A stretch of 64,000 bases of DNA from Sophora flavescens. Its lineage: Eukaryota; Streptophyta; Magnoliopsida; Fabales; Fabaceae. The translations under genes and the position numbers were made by a program. Location: positions 101,228,874-101,292,873 of the forward strand of contig CM061062.1 in the NCBI GenBank assembly GCA_030762895.1, written 5' to 3'. The notes under the pieces are model-generated. The model saw only the letters and a list, made by a program, of their open reading frames with translations, was not told the origin of the DNA and searched no databases. Below, one piece after another: positions 43,850-55,152 of this stretch (position 1 is the first letter of the stretch; every line of letters starts with the position of its first letter).

Positions 43850-43868
43850 TGGCACCGTTGCTGGGGAC
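43850..43868 (+). other. Primer binding site of element G (Asp-tRNA type)
   Basis: TGGCACCGTTGCTGGGGAC, five bases after the LTR. It differs by two C/T-type changes from TGGCGCCGTTGCCGGGGA, the Asp-tRNA site used by many Athila and Tat elements. Confidence 0.85.
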
Positions 43869-43988
43869 TGTATTTTCTTGAATTTCAATTTAATTTTTAA
43901 ATTGATTTTTCTGGACATTTTTTTATTATTTATTTCTTTTTATTTTTCTAGAGTATTTATCTCTCTGCCATAGGTATTTTTCTCTTTT

Positions 43989-45002
43989 ATGCAAAGATCC
44001 CTAAGTCTTGGAAACCTTATTGAAGTTGACCCCGAGATTGAAAGGACCTTTCATAGACGTAGGAGACTACAAAGACAAAGAGAGAGAGAGAGAGGTTGAT
44101 TCCCATTCCACTCATGTCGAATCTACCGAATACCAAACCACTGAAGGACTACGCAGCCCCAAATGCTAGGGGTTTACGTACTAGGATTGCTAGGCCAGAA
44201 ATTGAGGTGGAGAACTACACTATACCGCCTCAGTTAATTAGCATGATTAGGCAACATCAGTTTGGAGGATTACCCTCGGAGTACTCGACTGATCATGTGG
44301 AGACATTCTTGGAATTCACCAATGCAATAAGGATTCGAGATGCCCCGATCGATGCCATACGCTTGAGGTTATTCCCCTCCTCTCTGACTGGAAAGGTGAA
44401 AGCTTGGTTGAAGCAAGTGCCCGCTAATACGTTGTCAACTTGGGACGAACTAGAGCAGGAATTCTTGGAGAAATTCTTGCCTCCATCCAAGACTGCTTAC
44501 CTACAAACTCAGATCACCGGCTTCTTCCAAAAGGATGGAGAATGCTTATCCAAAGCTTGGGATCGTTACAAGGGATTGCTAGAATCTTGCCCACATCATG
44601 GACTCGAGAGGTGGTTGTTAGTGCATACCGTCTACAACGGATTGGATTACTCATCAGAGTTGTCACTTTACTCCGCAGCTGGTGGAGCCTTTATGAACAG
44701 ACCTCTGACTGAAGCGTTCAATATCATTGAAAACGTAGCCACCAACTATCACCAATGGGGTTCGAAAAGAGGTAATAACCCAAAAAAGCTTTCGGGGGAC
44801 TAAGTTCAAAATGAATAGTACCACTTTGATTTTGTCTAAATTCGACTCATTAAATAAACGCTTTGATAAGCTTGAAAAGGCTCATGTGAGTTCAATCGGT
44901 GCTTCTAATGTTGTTTGTGAGATTTGTGGAATGCAGGGACATGACATAATGGAGTTCCCACATGGTACCGCTCTGAGTCCGGTGCTTTGGGGGAACAAGT
45001 GA
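43989..45002 (+). pseudogene. Gag of element G (Athila type), frameshifted
   Basis: The likely original start is ATG at 43989 (MQRSLSLGNLIEVDPEIERT). A GA dinucleotide run (44081-44094) shifts this frame to a stop, and the main open part reads from 44096: YTIPPQLISMIRQHQFGGLP, ETFLEFTNAIRI, LRLFPSSLTGKVKAWLKQVP and TWDELEQEFLEKFLPP, the Ty3/gypsy capsid core. It stops at 44803; the frame after that gives DSLNKRFDKLEKAH and a defective knuckle CEICGMQGHDIMEF, in which the later Cys/His residues are altered. Length and motifs match Athila gag. It would encapsidate the element RNA. Confidence 0.87.
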
Positions 45003-45205
45003 ACTCTTGTCACAATTCCTATGACACGAACCCGAAGCTACCAAATTATGCTCCCCCAAATCCCTACAACCAGAGGAAGAATAATCCTTATCTCTCCTAC
45101 GGGAACTACAACAACATGTTGAACCACGAATTCTAATAAGGGCAAGGTAATAGGAAACCCGCATCGGGGTATCCTCAGGTACAAAAATCTAAACTCGAGT
45201 CTCTT
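45003..45205 (+). other. Gag-pol linker of element G, frameshifted
   Basis: A low-complexity Asn/Pro/Tyr-rich stretch (read in part as NPYNQRKNNPYLSYGNY) that belongs to the gag-protease linker, broken by frameshifts between the knuckle and the open pol frame at 45206. Confidence 0.5.
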
Positions 45206-48200
45206 ATGGAAAATTTTTTTGCTACTCAAACTAAGCAGAATGAAGAATTTAAGCAACAAGGTAGGGCAGTTAATGAGTCAATAAAAGAATTAACATCTAA
45301 GGTAGATAACTTAGCCATCCATAACAAGATGTTAGAAACTCAAATTGCCCAACAAGCGGGAAATTCATTGAGGCAACCGGGCAAGTTTCCTGGACAACCT
45401 GAGGTGAACCCAAATAATGAACAGTGTAAAGGGGAGAGTGATATCAAGAGTGTAGCTGAGGAGGAGGAACCTACTAAGACACAACCCTTAGGAGAGGAAG
45501 AGCCTGGTGAAAAAGTGTCTAAGTATGTCCCTCCACCATCTTACCAACCTCTGATACATTTTCCTCAAAGGTTGGCTAAGGCCAAGTTAGACAAGCAATT
45601 TGGAAAATTTCTAGAGGTCCTTAATAAATTGTACATTAATGTACCCTTCACTGAGGCATTACAACAAATGCCGACATATGCTAAATTTCTTAAGGATATC
45701 TTGTCAAATAAGAGAAAGGTAGAGGACTATGAAACAGTGGCTTTAACTGAGGAGTGCAGTGCTTTAATTCAAAATAAATTGCCTCCTAAATTGAAAGATC
45801 TAGGTAGTTTCTCTATTCCTTGGTTAATTGGTAACACTAGTTTTGATAAAGCTCTTTGTGATTTGGGGGCTAGTGTTAGTCTTATGCCCCTCTCTATTTG
45901 CAAGAAGTTGGAGATGGGTGAACTAAAACCCACAACAATCTCCCTTCAATTGGCGGATCGATCAGTCAAATTCCCTATAGGCATCTTGGAGGATGTTCCT
46001 ATTAGAGTGGGTAAAATTTTCATTCCTGCAGATTTTGTGGTACTTGAAATGGAAGAGGATTCCCAAATCCCGATTATTCTTGGTAGGCCTTTCTTGGCTA
46101 CCGCAGGGGCAATTATTGATGTTAAAAATGGAAAATTGACTTTAACTGTGGGTGATGATAAAGTTGAATTTGATTTAGCTAAATCTATTAAACACCCTTC
46201 TTTTGAAGATTCTTGTTGCAGGGTTGACTTAATGCACCAAGTGGTGAAAGAAGAATCCACACAAGCTTGTGTTGATGACACGTTAGAAATGTGTTTGATT
46301 GGTGGAGACTTAAATGCTTATGGAGGAGAAGTAAGGAATTATGCCCGCTTTCTGGAGGCTAGTCCAGAAATTTCTCCTAACAAAACGAAGAAAAAGAAAC
46401 TTGTGTTGACACCAAAGAATAAGGATCTGAAAGATGAAGAAGCCCCTAAGGTAGAACTAAAACCTCTTCCCTCCACATTGAGGTATGAATTTCTCGGTCC
46501 TAACTCTTCCTATCCGGTAATTGTGAATGCTAGCTTCAATGAGTTGGAAACTGAGAAATTGCTTAGGGAGCTTAGAATGCATATAAAAGTGATAGGATAT
46601 ACAATTGATGATATTAAAGGCATAAATCCTTCTTTTTGCATGCATCGCATTTTAATGGAAGATGAGCATAAACCATCCATTGAGCATCAACGTAGGTTGA
46701 ACCCTAATATGAAAGAAGTGGTTAAGAAAGAAGAGATTAAGTTGTTAGATGCGGGGGTTATTTATCCAATCTCCAATAGTGAATGGGTTAGTCCAGTGCA
46801 TGTGGTTCCTAAGAAAGGAGGGATGGCTGTTATTAAAAATGAAAATAATGAACTAATCCCTACTAGGACGGTAACCGGTTGGAGAATGTGCATCGATTAT
46901 AGGAAGCTAAATAAGGCAACAAGGAAAGATCACTTCCCTCTCCCATTTATTGATCAAATGCTTGAAAGATTAGCTAGGCATTCATACTTTTGTTACTTGG
47001 ATGGATATTCCGGTTTTCATCAAATTCCCATACATCCTAGTGATCAAGAAAAGACCACGTTTACTTGTCCCTGTGGCACTTTTGCTTATAGAAGAATGCC
47101 TTTTGGTCTATGTAATGCACCGGCTACTTTTCAAAGATGCATGACTGCAATTTTTTCTGAATTTATTGAAAACATCATGGAGGTTTTTATGGATGTTTTT
47201 TCTGTTTATGGAACTACCTTTGATGATTGTTTAACAAATTTGTCTAAGATTTTGCAGTGATGTGAAGAAACCAATTTGGTATTGAATTGGGAAAAATGCC
47301 ATTTTATGGTAAAAGAAGGTATAGTGCTTGGGCACTTGATTTCTGGTAGAGGTATTGAGGTGGATAGGGCCAAAATAGATGTTATTGAAAATTTGCCCTC
47401 ACCGGTAAATGTAAAGGGAGTTATAAGTTTCTTGGGACACACCGGGTTTTACCAGCGCTTCATCAAAGATTTTTCAAAAAATTCTAAACCCTTATCTAAC
47501 CTATTAATGAAAGATGTTCCATTTGATTTTAATGAGGAATGTTTGAGTGCATTTTATAGGTTGAAGGAAGCTTTGACCACCGCTCCCATTTTGCAAACAC
47601 CAGATTGGAATGAGCCATTTGAAGTAATGTGTGATGCTAGTGACTACACCGGGGGAGCGGTGTTAGGACAAAGGATAGACGAGAAGGTTCATGCAATATA
47701 CTATGCAAGCAAAACTCTAGATGGAACTCGAGCCAATTATGCCACAATTGAGAAAGAGTTGTTTGCGGTTGTCTTTGCATTCGATAAATTCAGATCATAC
47801 ATTGTGGGGTCTAAAGTCATAGTGTACATGGACCACTTCGTACTAAAGCACCTCATGACTAAGAAGGAAGCAAAGCCAAGACTCATCCGATGGATTCTCC
47901 TTATGCAAGAATTTGACTTGGAGATTCGGGACTGGAAAGGGACGGAGAACTTGGTTGTGGACCACTTATCGAGACTTGAACCATTGGAACATGAGAAGGA
48001 CAACTTGCCGATAGATGATTCTTTCCCCGATGAGCAACTGTTCGCCATCTTGGGAGAGAATGCTCCATGGTATGTGGACTTTGTGAATTATTTTGTATGT
48101 GGGATTCTACCACCGGGGTTTAATTATCAACAAAAGAAGAAGTTCTTTTCCGATCTCAAGAACTACGTGTAGGATGAGCCTTATATTTTCCGCAAGTGTG

Positions 48201-48550
48201 CGGATAGCATTTACAGAAGGTGTATTTCGGAAGCCGATGTTCCAAGTATCTTGAGTTGTTGTCGTTCCTCATCTTACAGGGGACATGCTAGTGCCTCGAA
48301 GACAGTAGAAAAGGTGCTTCAAGCTGGTTTCTATTGGCCACATACTTTTAGAGATGCTCGAATGTTCGTGCTTGCATGTGATCCATGTCAAAGAACGGGG
48401 AACATCTCTAAGAAGCATGAAATGCCACTCAACACTATGCTAGAAGTGGAGATATTTGATGTTTGGGGAGTTGACTACATGGGACCCTTTCCTTCCTCTT
48501 GCAATAATAAGTTCATTCTTGTAGCCGTTGATTACGTCTCTAAATGGGTG
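45206..48550 (+). pseudogene. Pol of element G: protease, RT, RNase H and start of integrase
   Basis: Protease motif LCDLGASVSLMPLSI (45,860) with downstream IILGRPFLAT; RT with NPNMKEVVKKEEIKLLDAGV, RMCIDYRKLNKATRKDHFPL, GYSGFHQIPIHP and FGLCNAPATFQRCM; the active-site block reads FMDVFSVYG where the family has FMDDFS, so a catalytic Asp is lost. RNase H follows (VMCDASDYTGGAVLGQ, TIEKELFAVVFAFDKF), then the integrase zinc-binding region and GVDYMGPFPSS. In-frame stops lie at 47258-47260 (TGA) and 48170-48172 (TAG), explainable by CGA-to-TGA and TGG-to-TAG changes. The frame stays constant from 45206 to insert K. Confidence 0.9.
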
Positions 48551-48765
48551 TGATCAGCCGCTGGCTCATCTAGTTTTTAACTAGTAAGACCATAGGTTTT
48601 ATTCGAGTTTAATCTCGTTTTCGCCTAAATTTGGATGGAATTGTCCTCAAGCAACATTTTGAGTCTCTTAAGTAGTTTTAGGGTATTTTAGTTGATTTTG
48701 AGTCAAATAAAGCACTTACTGCTATTTCTTGTTTTCAGGTTAATAAGAAAACCAATTCTGGAATT

Positions 48766-49035
48766 ATTCGCCCCGCGAGTGGCTACTCGCCTCGCGAGCC
48801 TGAAGGCCTGACTGTGCCAGAAATGTCATCCTCTCTACCTCGCCCCGCGAATCACCATCTCGCCTCGCGAGAAATCCAAACCCTGAAAGACAGAGACCAT
48901 CACGGCCTAGCCGTGATGAAGATCACGACCGTGACAGACTGGTATTTGAAGTCTCGCCTCGCGAATCATCATCTCGCCTCGCGAGAAAGCCAATCAATGA
49001 ATATCTGATTCATAAGATTCGCCTCGCAAGCGCGC
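48766..49035. repeat. CGCCTCGCGAG palindromes and a CACGGCC pair in LTR K
   Basis: At least seven copies of CGCCTCGCGAG or CGCCCCGCGA variants flank one CATCACGGCCTAGCCGTGAT / ATCACGACCGTGAC pair (about 48,897-48,939). The region ends just before the TATA box at 49051, so it lies in U3. Confidence 0.85.
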
Positions 49036-49050
49036 GGAACCCAGAATCTC

Positions 49051-49057
49051 TATAAAT
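49051..49057 (+). promoter_or_regulatory. TATA box of LTR K
   Basis: TATAAAT 15-30 bp after the last CGCCTCGC word, consistent with plus orientation of the LTR. Confidence 0.55.
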
Positions 49058-49761
49058 TGCTGTTTTAGGGCAGATTGCAGCAATTTTTGGACTTTTTCTT
49101 TTCATCACTGACGGCTGCGAATTAGGGTTAGTGTTTTGTGTTACATTTGTAACGGAGAACTAATCTCCTTGGATTGATCTACTGTAATTGGTTTCCGCCG
49201 CCACTTGAGGTTCTGTAATTCCCAATTGAATTGCTATTCTCTTTCAATACTATGCTATATGTTCTGTTTGCTTAATTCAGGATTGTATAGAATATGTATT
49301 GATTTGTTTCGATGATTTTATGTTCTTATACTTAATCGCGTTTGCTTAATTCGCGTGTGTTCAATCGTGTTTGCTTACTTCACGAGAGCTTCACCCCGTT
49401 TGCTTAATTCGGGAATTAGGAACATATATCTCGTAGTGTCAATTTCGCTTGTTAATTGTTGCTACAATCGGAAAGGGATTAGAATCCGCTTAGGGCTTGG
49501 AATTATATGAATCAATGATAGTGGGAAACCGAGAACAGTAGATTAATCATTTTTAGCTTATTGATAATCACTTAGTTTGAACTGTTTTTTTCTTAATTGT
49601 TTTCTTAATTGAATTTCAAACCAAACCCCCCCAAAACTGACTTTTCTGCGAATAACAATCCAAGAGTCCTTGTGAGACGATACTCGAGTTGTCGCGCCCT
49701 AACTGCAGTTTTTTTTAAACCACTCGCTTTTTGACGCGCGTGCGACAGCGTGTCCAGGGTG

Positions 49762-50460
49762 GAAGCCATTCCTTCCCCAACAAGTAATGCAAAAACCGTA
49801 ATCAAACTATTCAAGAAGTTGATTTTTCCAAGGTATGGAATTCCAAGGGCAGTCATTAGTGATGGAGGATCGCACTTAATTGAAAAACAATTTGAGAAAC
49901 TCCTACTCAAATATGGAGTCACTCATAGGGTTGCTACACCTTACCATCCTCAGACAAGTGGGCAAGTCGAGGTTTCCAATCGAGAGATAAAGAGCATTCT
50001 GGAGAAGATTGTTTCAGGTTCGAGAAAGGATTGGTCCTTAAAGCTTGATGATGCTCTTTGGGCTTACTGTACAGCTTACAAGACTCCTATCGGGATGACA
50101 CCCTTTCGACTTATTTACGGTAAGCCATGTCACTTACCAGTCGAGCTTGAGCATAAGGCTTTCTGGGCTATTAAGGTGATAAACTTTGATATAAAAGCCG
50201 CTGGGGAAAAGAGAATCCTTCAACTTCAGGAACTTGATGAGCTAAGATTGGATGCTTATGAGTCCGCACGATCTCACAAGGAGAGAACAAAGAAGTGGCA
50301 TGATATGCATATCCTTCGTAGAGAATTCCATGATGGAGAACTAGTGCTACTCTACAACGCGAGGTTGCGATTATTGCAAGGAAAGCTCAAGTCTAGATGG
50401 TCCGTACCATTTAAAGTAATGAAAGTATTTCCATATGGTGCCGTCGAGGTTTGGAACTAG
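49762..50460 (+). pseudogene. Integrase C-terminal half of element G
   Basis: Continues the integrase after insert K: FPRYGIPRAVISDGGSHL (second catalytic Asp), HPQTSGQVEVSNREIKSILE (catalytic Glu), LDDALWAYCTAYKTPIGMTP and the C-terminal RLRLLQGKLKSRWSVPFKVM, ending at PYGAVEVWN. The D,D,E residues are all present when joined with 48,470. The frame matches the upstream part once K and its duplicated 5 bp (1211 bp) are removed. A TAG closes it at 50460 where the family usually continues. Confidence 0.9.
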
Positions 50461-51588
50461 GAACGTGGAACATTCAAGGTCAATGGATAGAGACTGAAAC
50501 ACTACCTTGGAGAACATCCACTTGAGCAGGAGGTTGCGATTTCCCTCCTCGATCCAACATCGAAAGATTTAAAGGACTATGGTCAAGCTTAGGACCGTAA
50601 ATAAGCGCTTCTTGGGAGGCAATCAAAGCTTTCTTTCCCTACTTAGTTTGTTTTGAATTTTGGCTTTGAATAATCGAGAAGAATTAGAGAAGAAATATCA
50701 TAAATTAATGGATTTGCCAAGTGTTTTCAGGTCAGGAAGGCATGAAGAGTAAAAAGGGCATGGAAAAAAGGTCAGAATCAATCACGCCCAGGCCGTGACA
50801 TGGTTCACGGCCGTGATGAGTCAACAGTTGAAGTCAGACAGTATCACGGCCCAGTCGTGACTGCCATCACAGACATGACAAGAAGGCCCCAGAAGATTAG
50901 AATCCATCACGGCCTAGCCGTGATGCATGTCACGGCCGTGATGTGAAGACTAAAAAGGGTCAGAAAGGAACACGGCCAGGTCGTGATAGTGGTCACGGCT
51001 GTGATAGGCAGCTGAAGCAAGACAGATTCCATCACGGGCCAGCCGTGATACGCATCACGCCCGTGAAACAGGATTTACCTGACATAGAATGCGTCACGGC
51101 CTGCCCATGATGAGGGTCAAGACCGTGACACGCGTTTTGCTCTGATTTTTAAACCGAAAATCCCATCCCATCTGTTCATAAACCCCTACTCTCTTCATCT
51201 TCTCCACTTTCTCTCCACCTCCATAGCCACCAAGCTCTATCCTCTTCCTTCCAACTCCTCCATTTCCTTCACCTCACATTCTTGGACGCAAACCCCCTCA
51301 ACCCAAACCTACCATCTTCTTCTTCATCCACTCATCTTCTTCTTCTTCCTCTCACAACCTCCACCATACCCATTCACCCAAAAAGATTAAAAACTCACCT
51401 CCCCCATTATACCCATACCCAACCAACCCTAATCCCTTGCTCCCTAGACCTAACCCAACAAAACCCACGAGTCAAATCCTTCAATTTTGGGCAAAATCAA
51501 AAAGTCCCAATTTTGAAACCCTAACCCCTAAAAATCCGAATTTCAGAACAGTGAAGAAGGGGGTTGTGGATTTCGGTGCTCTGAGCTC
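50461..51588 (+). repeat. Element G 3' region with a long CACGGCC palindrome array
   Basis: The integrase tail remnant (TTCAAGGTCAATGGATAGAG) is followed by CGTAAATAAGCGCTTCTTGG, a block also present in I. From about 50,775 to 51,135 come about six units of the type CATCACGGCCTAGCCGTGAT / GTCACGGCCGTGATG with 20-35-bp spacers, several decayed. A pyrimidine-rich stretch (51,180-51,430) leads into the ORF3 remnant. No gene. Confidence 0.8.
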
Positions 51589-51792
51589 ATGGAAAGCAAA
51601 CGTCAAAGGGCAACCGAAGCATCGCCCCCTCGCACCAGAGGAAGCAGGAACCCAGGTAACTACTCTGACTCTGACTCCTCTAACTCTGAGACTGATGATA
51701 ATGGGTATGGGATTGTTTTCAAGGATAATGCTCAACAAGATAGATTCAATGCTTTGAAGAATAGGAAGATAGTCCAAACGAAATATCTATGA
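51589..51792 (+). pseudogene. N-terminal remnant of ORF3 in element G
   Basis: Sixty-seven codons, MESKRQRATEASPPRTRGSR then acidic SDSDSSNSETDDNGYG and FKDNAQQDRFNALKNRKIVQ. The last part aligns in pattern with the N-terminus of ORF3 in H (RFVDAERRLKYEKDIKKRN). A stop follows after QTKYL and the conserved ORF3 core is absent, so G has lost ORF3 by deletion. Positions relative to integrase and PPT agree with H. Confidence 0.6.
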
Positions 51793-53132
51793 CTGGCATC
51801 CGAGCCAGCACCCACAACCTCAGTGAGTTGTTTTTTTTTTAATTTTATTTTATCATCCCAACTACTTAATTATTTACATTGGGGACAATGTAAGTTTTTA
51901 AGCTTGGGGTAGGGGTATTATTTTTGCATTATTGCATGTTGCATTCATTTAGGGTTAGTTTTGCATATATCACATGATTAGATTGCCCCTTGCTTAGGGA
52001 ATGCCTCCTATTGTGAAAAACTTTGTGCCAGTTGAATTGAGACAGTGAATTTTTGAACCCAGTTTTTGTATTCTTGTAATAAGATAAAAATGAAAAATGC
52101 TTGAGATGATCTTTTGATAGTTAATAATTAGCATGTGGTTCCTTAGATTTAGGTTTCTCATTGATTTTAAACTACTAAATGTGAGATTTTGAGCCTAAAA
52201 GGGGTACTCACTAAATCTACCCCATTCCTTGTGATCGAGTGTTTTATTCCTCTTGGATTTTGTCCTCTAGAACTTGACTTGAAACCGTTTTGAAACTTAA
52301 AAATTTTTGAAAACATTTGAAAATGATTGAGGCACTAGGTATTTTTCTGGCCTTCTGAACTTTGACTGATTAAATGCTACTTCTTAGTTGCCCAACTTTG
52401 AGCCTAAAAGAATAAAATACTTTTCTTGGTACCTTGATTTATTTTAATGAACGATGCTTGTAATGGCACCTTTTAAAGTATTGAAAAAGGGCAAAAAGGT
52501 AGTTTGAAGAATAAATTGTGGGATAAAAAGTTAGAAAAATATTTCTCTTAAGTTAAAAATCTCCCCTTCTCCAAATAAATAAATAAATAAACGGAGAAGG
52601 GGATGAGAAAAAGAAAGTGAAAAATAAAAAGTAAAAAGAAATAAAGAAAGAAAGAAAGGTGGAAAACTGAACTAAAGCCCCAAAAGGAATTTTAGAAGGT
52701 GTCATGCTTTGCATTGTTTGATATTCTGTTTAGCCTTCTTGAATTTTCCTTTTCTTGATTTCCCCACCTAATAATTAATCCTATGGCCCCATTACAACCA
52801 AAATAAAAGACCTATTGATTCTTATGTGTTTTCATTAATAAAGTAGAGATTTGGTTAATAGTCAAGCTTATGGTAGGGTACCTTCCTTGAGGAAATTGAG
52901 CGAATTGTCATATACCCTCAAACATATGAGTGAGGTGAGAAGAGTGCCCGAATTAGTGGGAGATGTGAATCTGGGGAACCTAAGCTCCTAATTGGACTTA
53001 AAATCGATTGTCTCTTGGTTTCTTATTGAATATGCCTGTTACTCAAACTTATTACTCGGGTTCTAGATTCACTGTTCATGCTTTGATTGATTATCTTTTT
53101 TGGCCTTAGTTATTGCTTGAAGACAATCAAAA
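51793..53132 (+). other. Non-coding 3' UTR of element G
   Basis: About 1.3 kb without coding signal. It contains the conserved Athila phrase TACATTGGGGACAATGTAAG followed by TTAAGCTTGGGGTAGGGG near 51,876-51,915. The same blocks occur in reverse order at 60,700-61,970 in I. Confidence 0.75.
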
Positions 53133-53151
53133 TCTTAAGCTTGGGGTAGTT
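53133..53151 (+). other. Polypurine tract of element G
   Basis: CTTAAGCTTGGGGTAGTT directly before the 3' LTR start TGATGAG. The same word, reversed, follows the I LTR at 60676. Confidence 0.7.
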
Positions 53152-54547
53152 TGATGAGTGTGATTTCACCTCATATTTCCATGACATTTTGCATGCATTT
53201 TCATATAGTTTAGGCGTATTTTATTTGATTATTTGTTAGTTTTTACCTTGGAACGGGTAAGGTCGTTTTGTGGTGCTTGTGTGCAAGAATCGAAGATTAA
53301 ATTGCTCAGGATCAGTTGTGTTGAAGATGGCATGAAGATGGAGCTTGGAAGGCAAGAAAATGAGGCAAACAGAGCTTATCACGGCCTAGCCGTGATGGCC
53401 ATCACGGCCATGATCGAGTGGAGCTGAAAAGAAAGAATGGAAAAGTCAGAGTTGATCACGGCCAAGTCATGATGCCCATCACGACCGTGACATGTCAACT
53501 GAGCCAGACCCTCACAGGCAGAATTGATCACGGCCAGGCCGTGATGGTGGTCACTGCCGTGACAGACCATTCAGTGAAACAACCTCCAGGGTAGAATCTG
53601 TCACGGCCGTGATGCGCAATCTATGGATCTTTAGAAACTGATTTGATCTCATTTTTGTATTGGCTTGGGATTCAAGTTACCCCAGATTATAAATATCCTT
53701 CTAGAGCTCGAAAATGGGGACTTTTGGGACTGCTAACCTTAGGCAAAATTAGGGTTCTTCTTCTTCTTCTCAATCTCTTCTCTCCTCTAGGATTTTCTCT
53801 TTATGTTATTTTTAATCAAGCTTGCTACAATCATGGCAATGCTTGAGTAGTAGTCTTGTTTCTAGGAATTGGGGTTATGCCCAAGACTTGTTTATGGTGA
53901 TGAATTGATGTTTGATTTCTTGTTAATTTCAATTTTTGCTTCGATTTGATCCCTATTGTTTTAATTACTCGTAAATTCGGTGGCCACTTATTTGCGTGTC
54001 GTAGATACACTAAGGACAACCTTAGCGGTGAACTTAGGTATCAGATCTATAGGAATCAAACTTAGGACTTAAATAACGAGAGTTAGAAGCTGTCCTTAGA
54101 GGGTTCATGAATTGTCACGAAACTTAAAGGGTTCGATTTATATTCAATTACCACGAGAGTGGGGATTGATTTAATTGGGCACGATTTTTGTAACCCGATA
54201 GAGAGCATTAACTAATCTAGGATAAATTCGCCTTCAAAGCAAAATTTTGGTAATTAACAAGGAGAGTAGTCAATTTAGTAACGTAGGCAGTTTTGTGGTA
54301 TCCCAATTCCTGGAAATCCCTTTTGAATTTGACAAACCCCTATTTGAATTGCTTTCCTATTTTGTTTAACTGCAATTTTAAATTTGATTATTACTTGATT
54401 CCGATTTCAAAAACCAAATCTTATTCTAGTTCAGTGAAATCAATTTAACAACTAATTGTTATTTAATATCACGGTCTTTGTGGTTCGATATCTTTTTATT
54501 ACTTGACGACGAAGTCGTTCACTTGCGGATTCGAGGCCCAGCCACCA
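53152..54547 (+). repeat. 3' LTR of element G (1396 bp)
   Basis: Same ends and length as the 5' LTR. The palindrome array is at about 53,379-53,612 and the TATA box at 53688-53695. It is followed by AAGTT, then by ORF3 sequence of H. Confidence 0.95.
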
Positions 54548-54610
54548 AAGTTCCGCTTCTTGATATCTTTTTCATACTTCAGTCTCCTTTCTGCGTCCAC
54601 AAAACGCTAT
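54548..54610 (-). pseudogene. ORF3 of element H, N-terminal part
   Basis: On the minus strand a frame opens after a TAG at about 54,611 and reads RFVDAERRLKYEKDIKKRN, which continues across element G into SHLEKGFFLLDS at 42448. Joining the sides over the target duplication keeps the frame. This FV..E...KYEK.I..RN..LEKGF pattern is the usual start of the ORF3 domain. Confidence 0.75.
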
Positions 54611-55152
54611 TCGGATATTGCGGTGGTGGGGTTCGGCTGATAGTGATAGACAGAGACAGGTGATGCAGAAAGAGCGAGTGGGGTTGCGTGTGGGTTTTAG
54701 GTAATAGGCGCAGTAGATTTAATAGGGAAGAGTGAGCTGAGGTGAAAGGTTGAGGATGGATGTGAATGGTGGAGAGAGAGGGTGGTAATTAATGGGTAGT
54801 TAATACCAAAATACACTCCCCACGTTTTCCTATACTTCTTCTCCCCAAAACCTTTCAGCTTTCTGAATTAGAATTTCAAAATGCTTGCAGTTGAAATTGG
54901 GCTTGGAGCTATCCAACTGCCACAACCACCAAAACCTGATCAATGGGCTGAAACTGAATTGACCCAACCCCTAGCACATCCCAACGACTATATTGCTGCA
55001 GCCTGCATTAACAACATATATTTATTTGTAATTAAATTAAAATTAAATAAAACTAAAAGCTAAAATAAACTAACTATTTAAAGGATATAAAACCGGGTTG
55101 CCTCCCAGGAGTGCTTGGTTTACTGTCCTTCATCCTGACCCCACACTCGTGG
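54611..55152 (-). other. Spacer between pol and ORF3 of element H
   Basis: About 540 bp with no supported gene. It contains GAGTGGTTGCGTG-like and purine-rich stretches near 54,640-54,790 and the conserved GCAACCCGGTTTTATATCC word (minus strand, near 55,085), which in these elements follows the integrase (compare GGTTGCCTCCCAAGAAGCGC in I). Confidence 0.5.

Larger units (their letters stand above)
48551..49756 (+). mobile_element. Solo LTR K (1206 bp) inside the G integrase
   Basis: Starts TGATCAGCCGCTGGCTC and ends GCGACAGCGTGTCCA, flanked by a perfect 5-bp duplication GGGTG (48546-48550, 49757-49761). Removing insert and one repeat restores the integrase reading from SKWV into EAIPSP. A TATA box is at 49051. 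There is no internal region, so recombination between two LTRs removed the rest. The family is gypsy-like but not identified; it is unrelated to G outside a CACGGCC palindrome pair. Confidence 0.93.
42449..54547 (+). mobile_element. Element G: complete Athila-type Ty3/gypsy element (12.1 kb with insert K)
   Basis: LTRs of exactly 1396 bp each (42449-43844 and 53152-54547), Asp-tRNA-type PBS, gag, protease-RT-RNase H-integrase, a long 3' UTR with an ORF3 remnant, and a PPT. The flanking 5 bp are GAGTT (42444-42448) and AAGTT (54548-54552), a target duplication with one change. It inserted into ORF3 of H in the opposite orientation. Solo LTR K sits in its integrase. Stops at CpG-type sites and a changed RT active site show it is dead. 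Confidence 0.93.
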
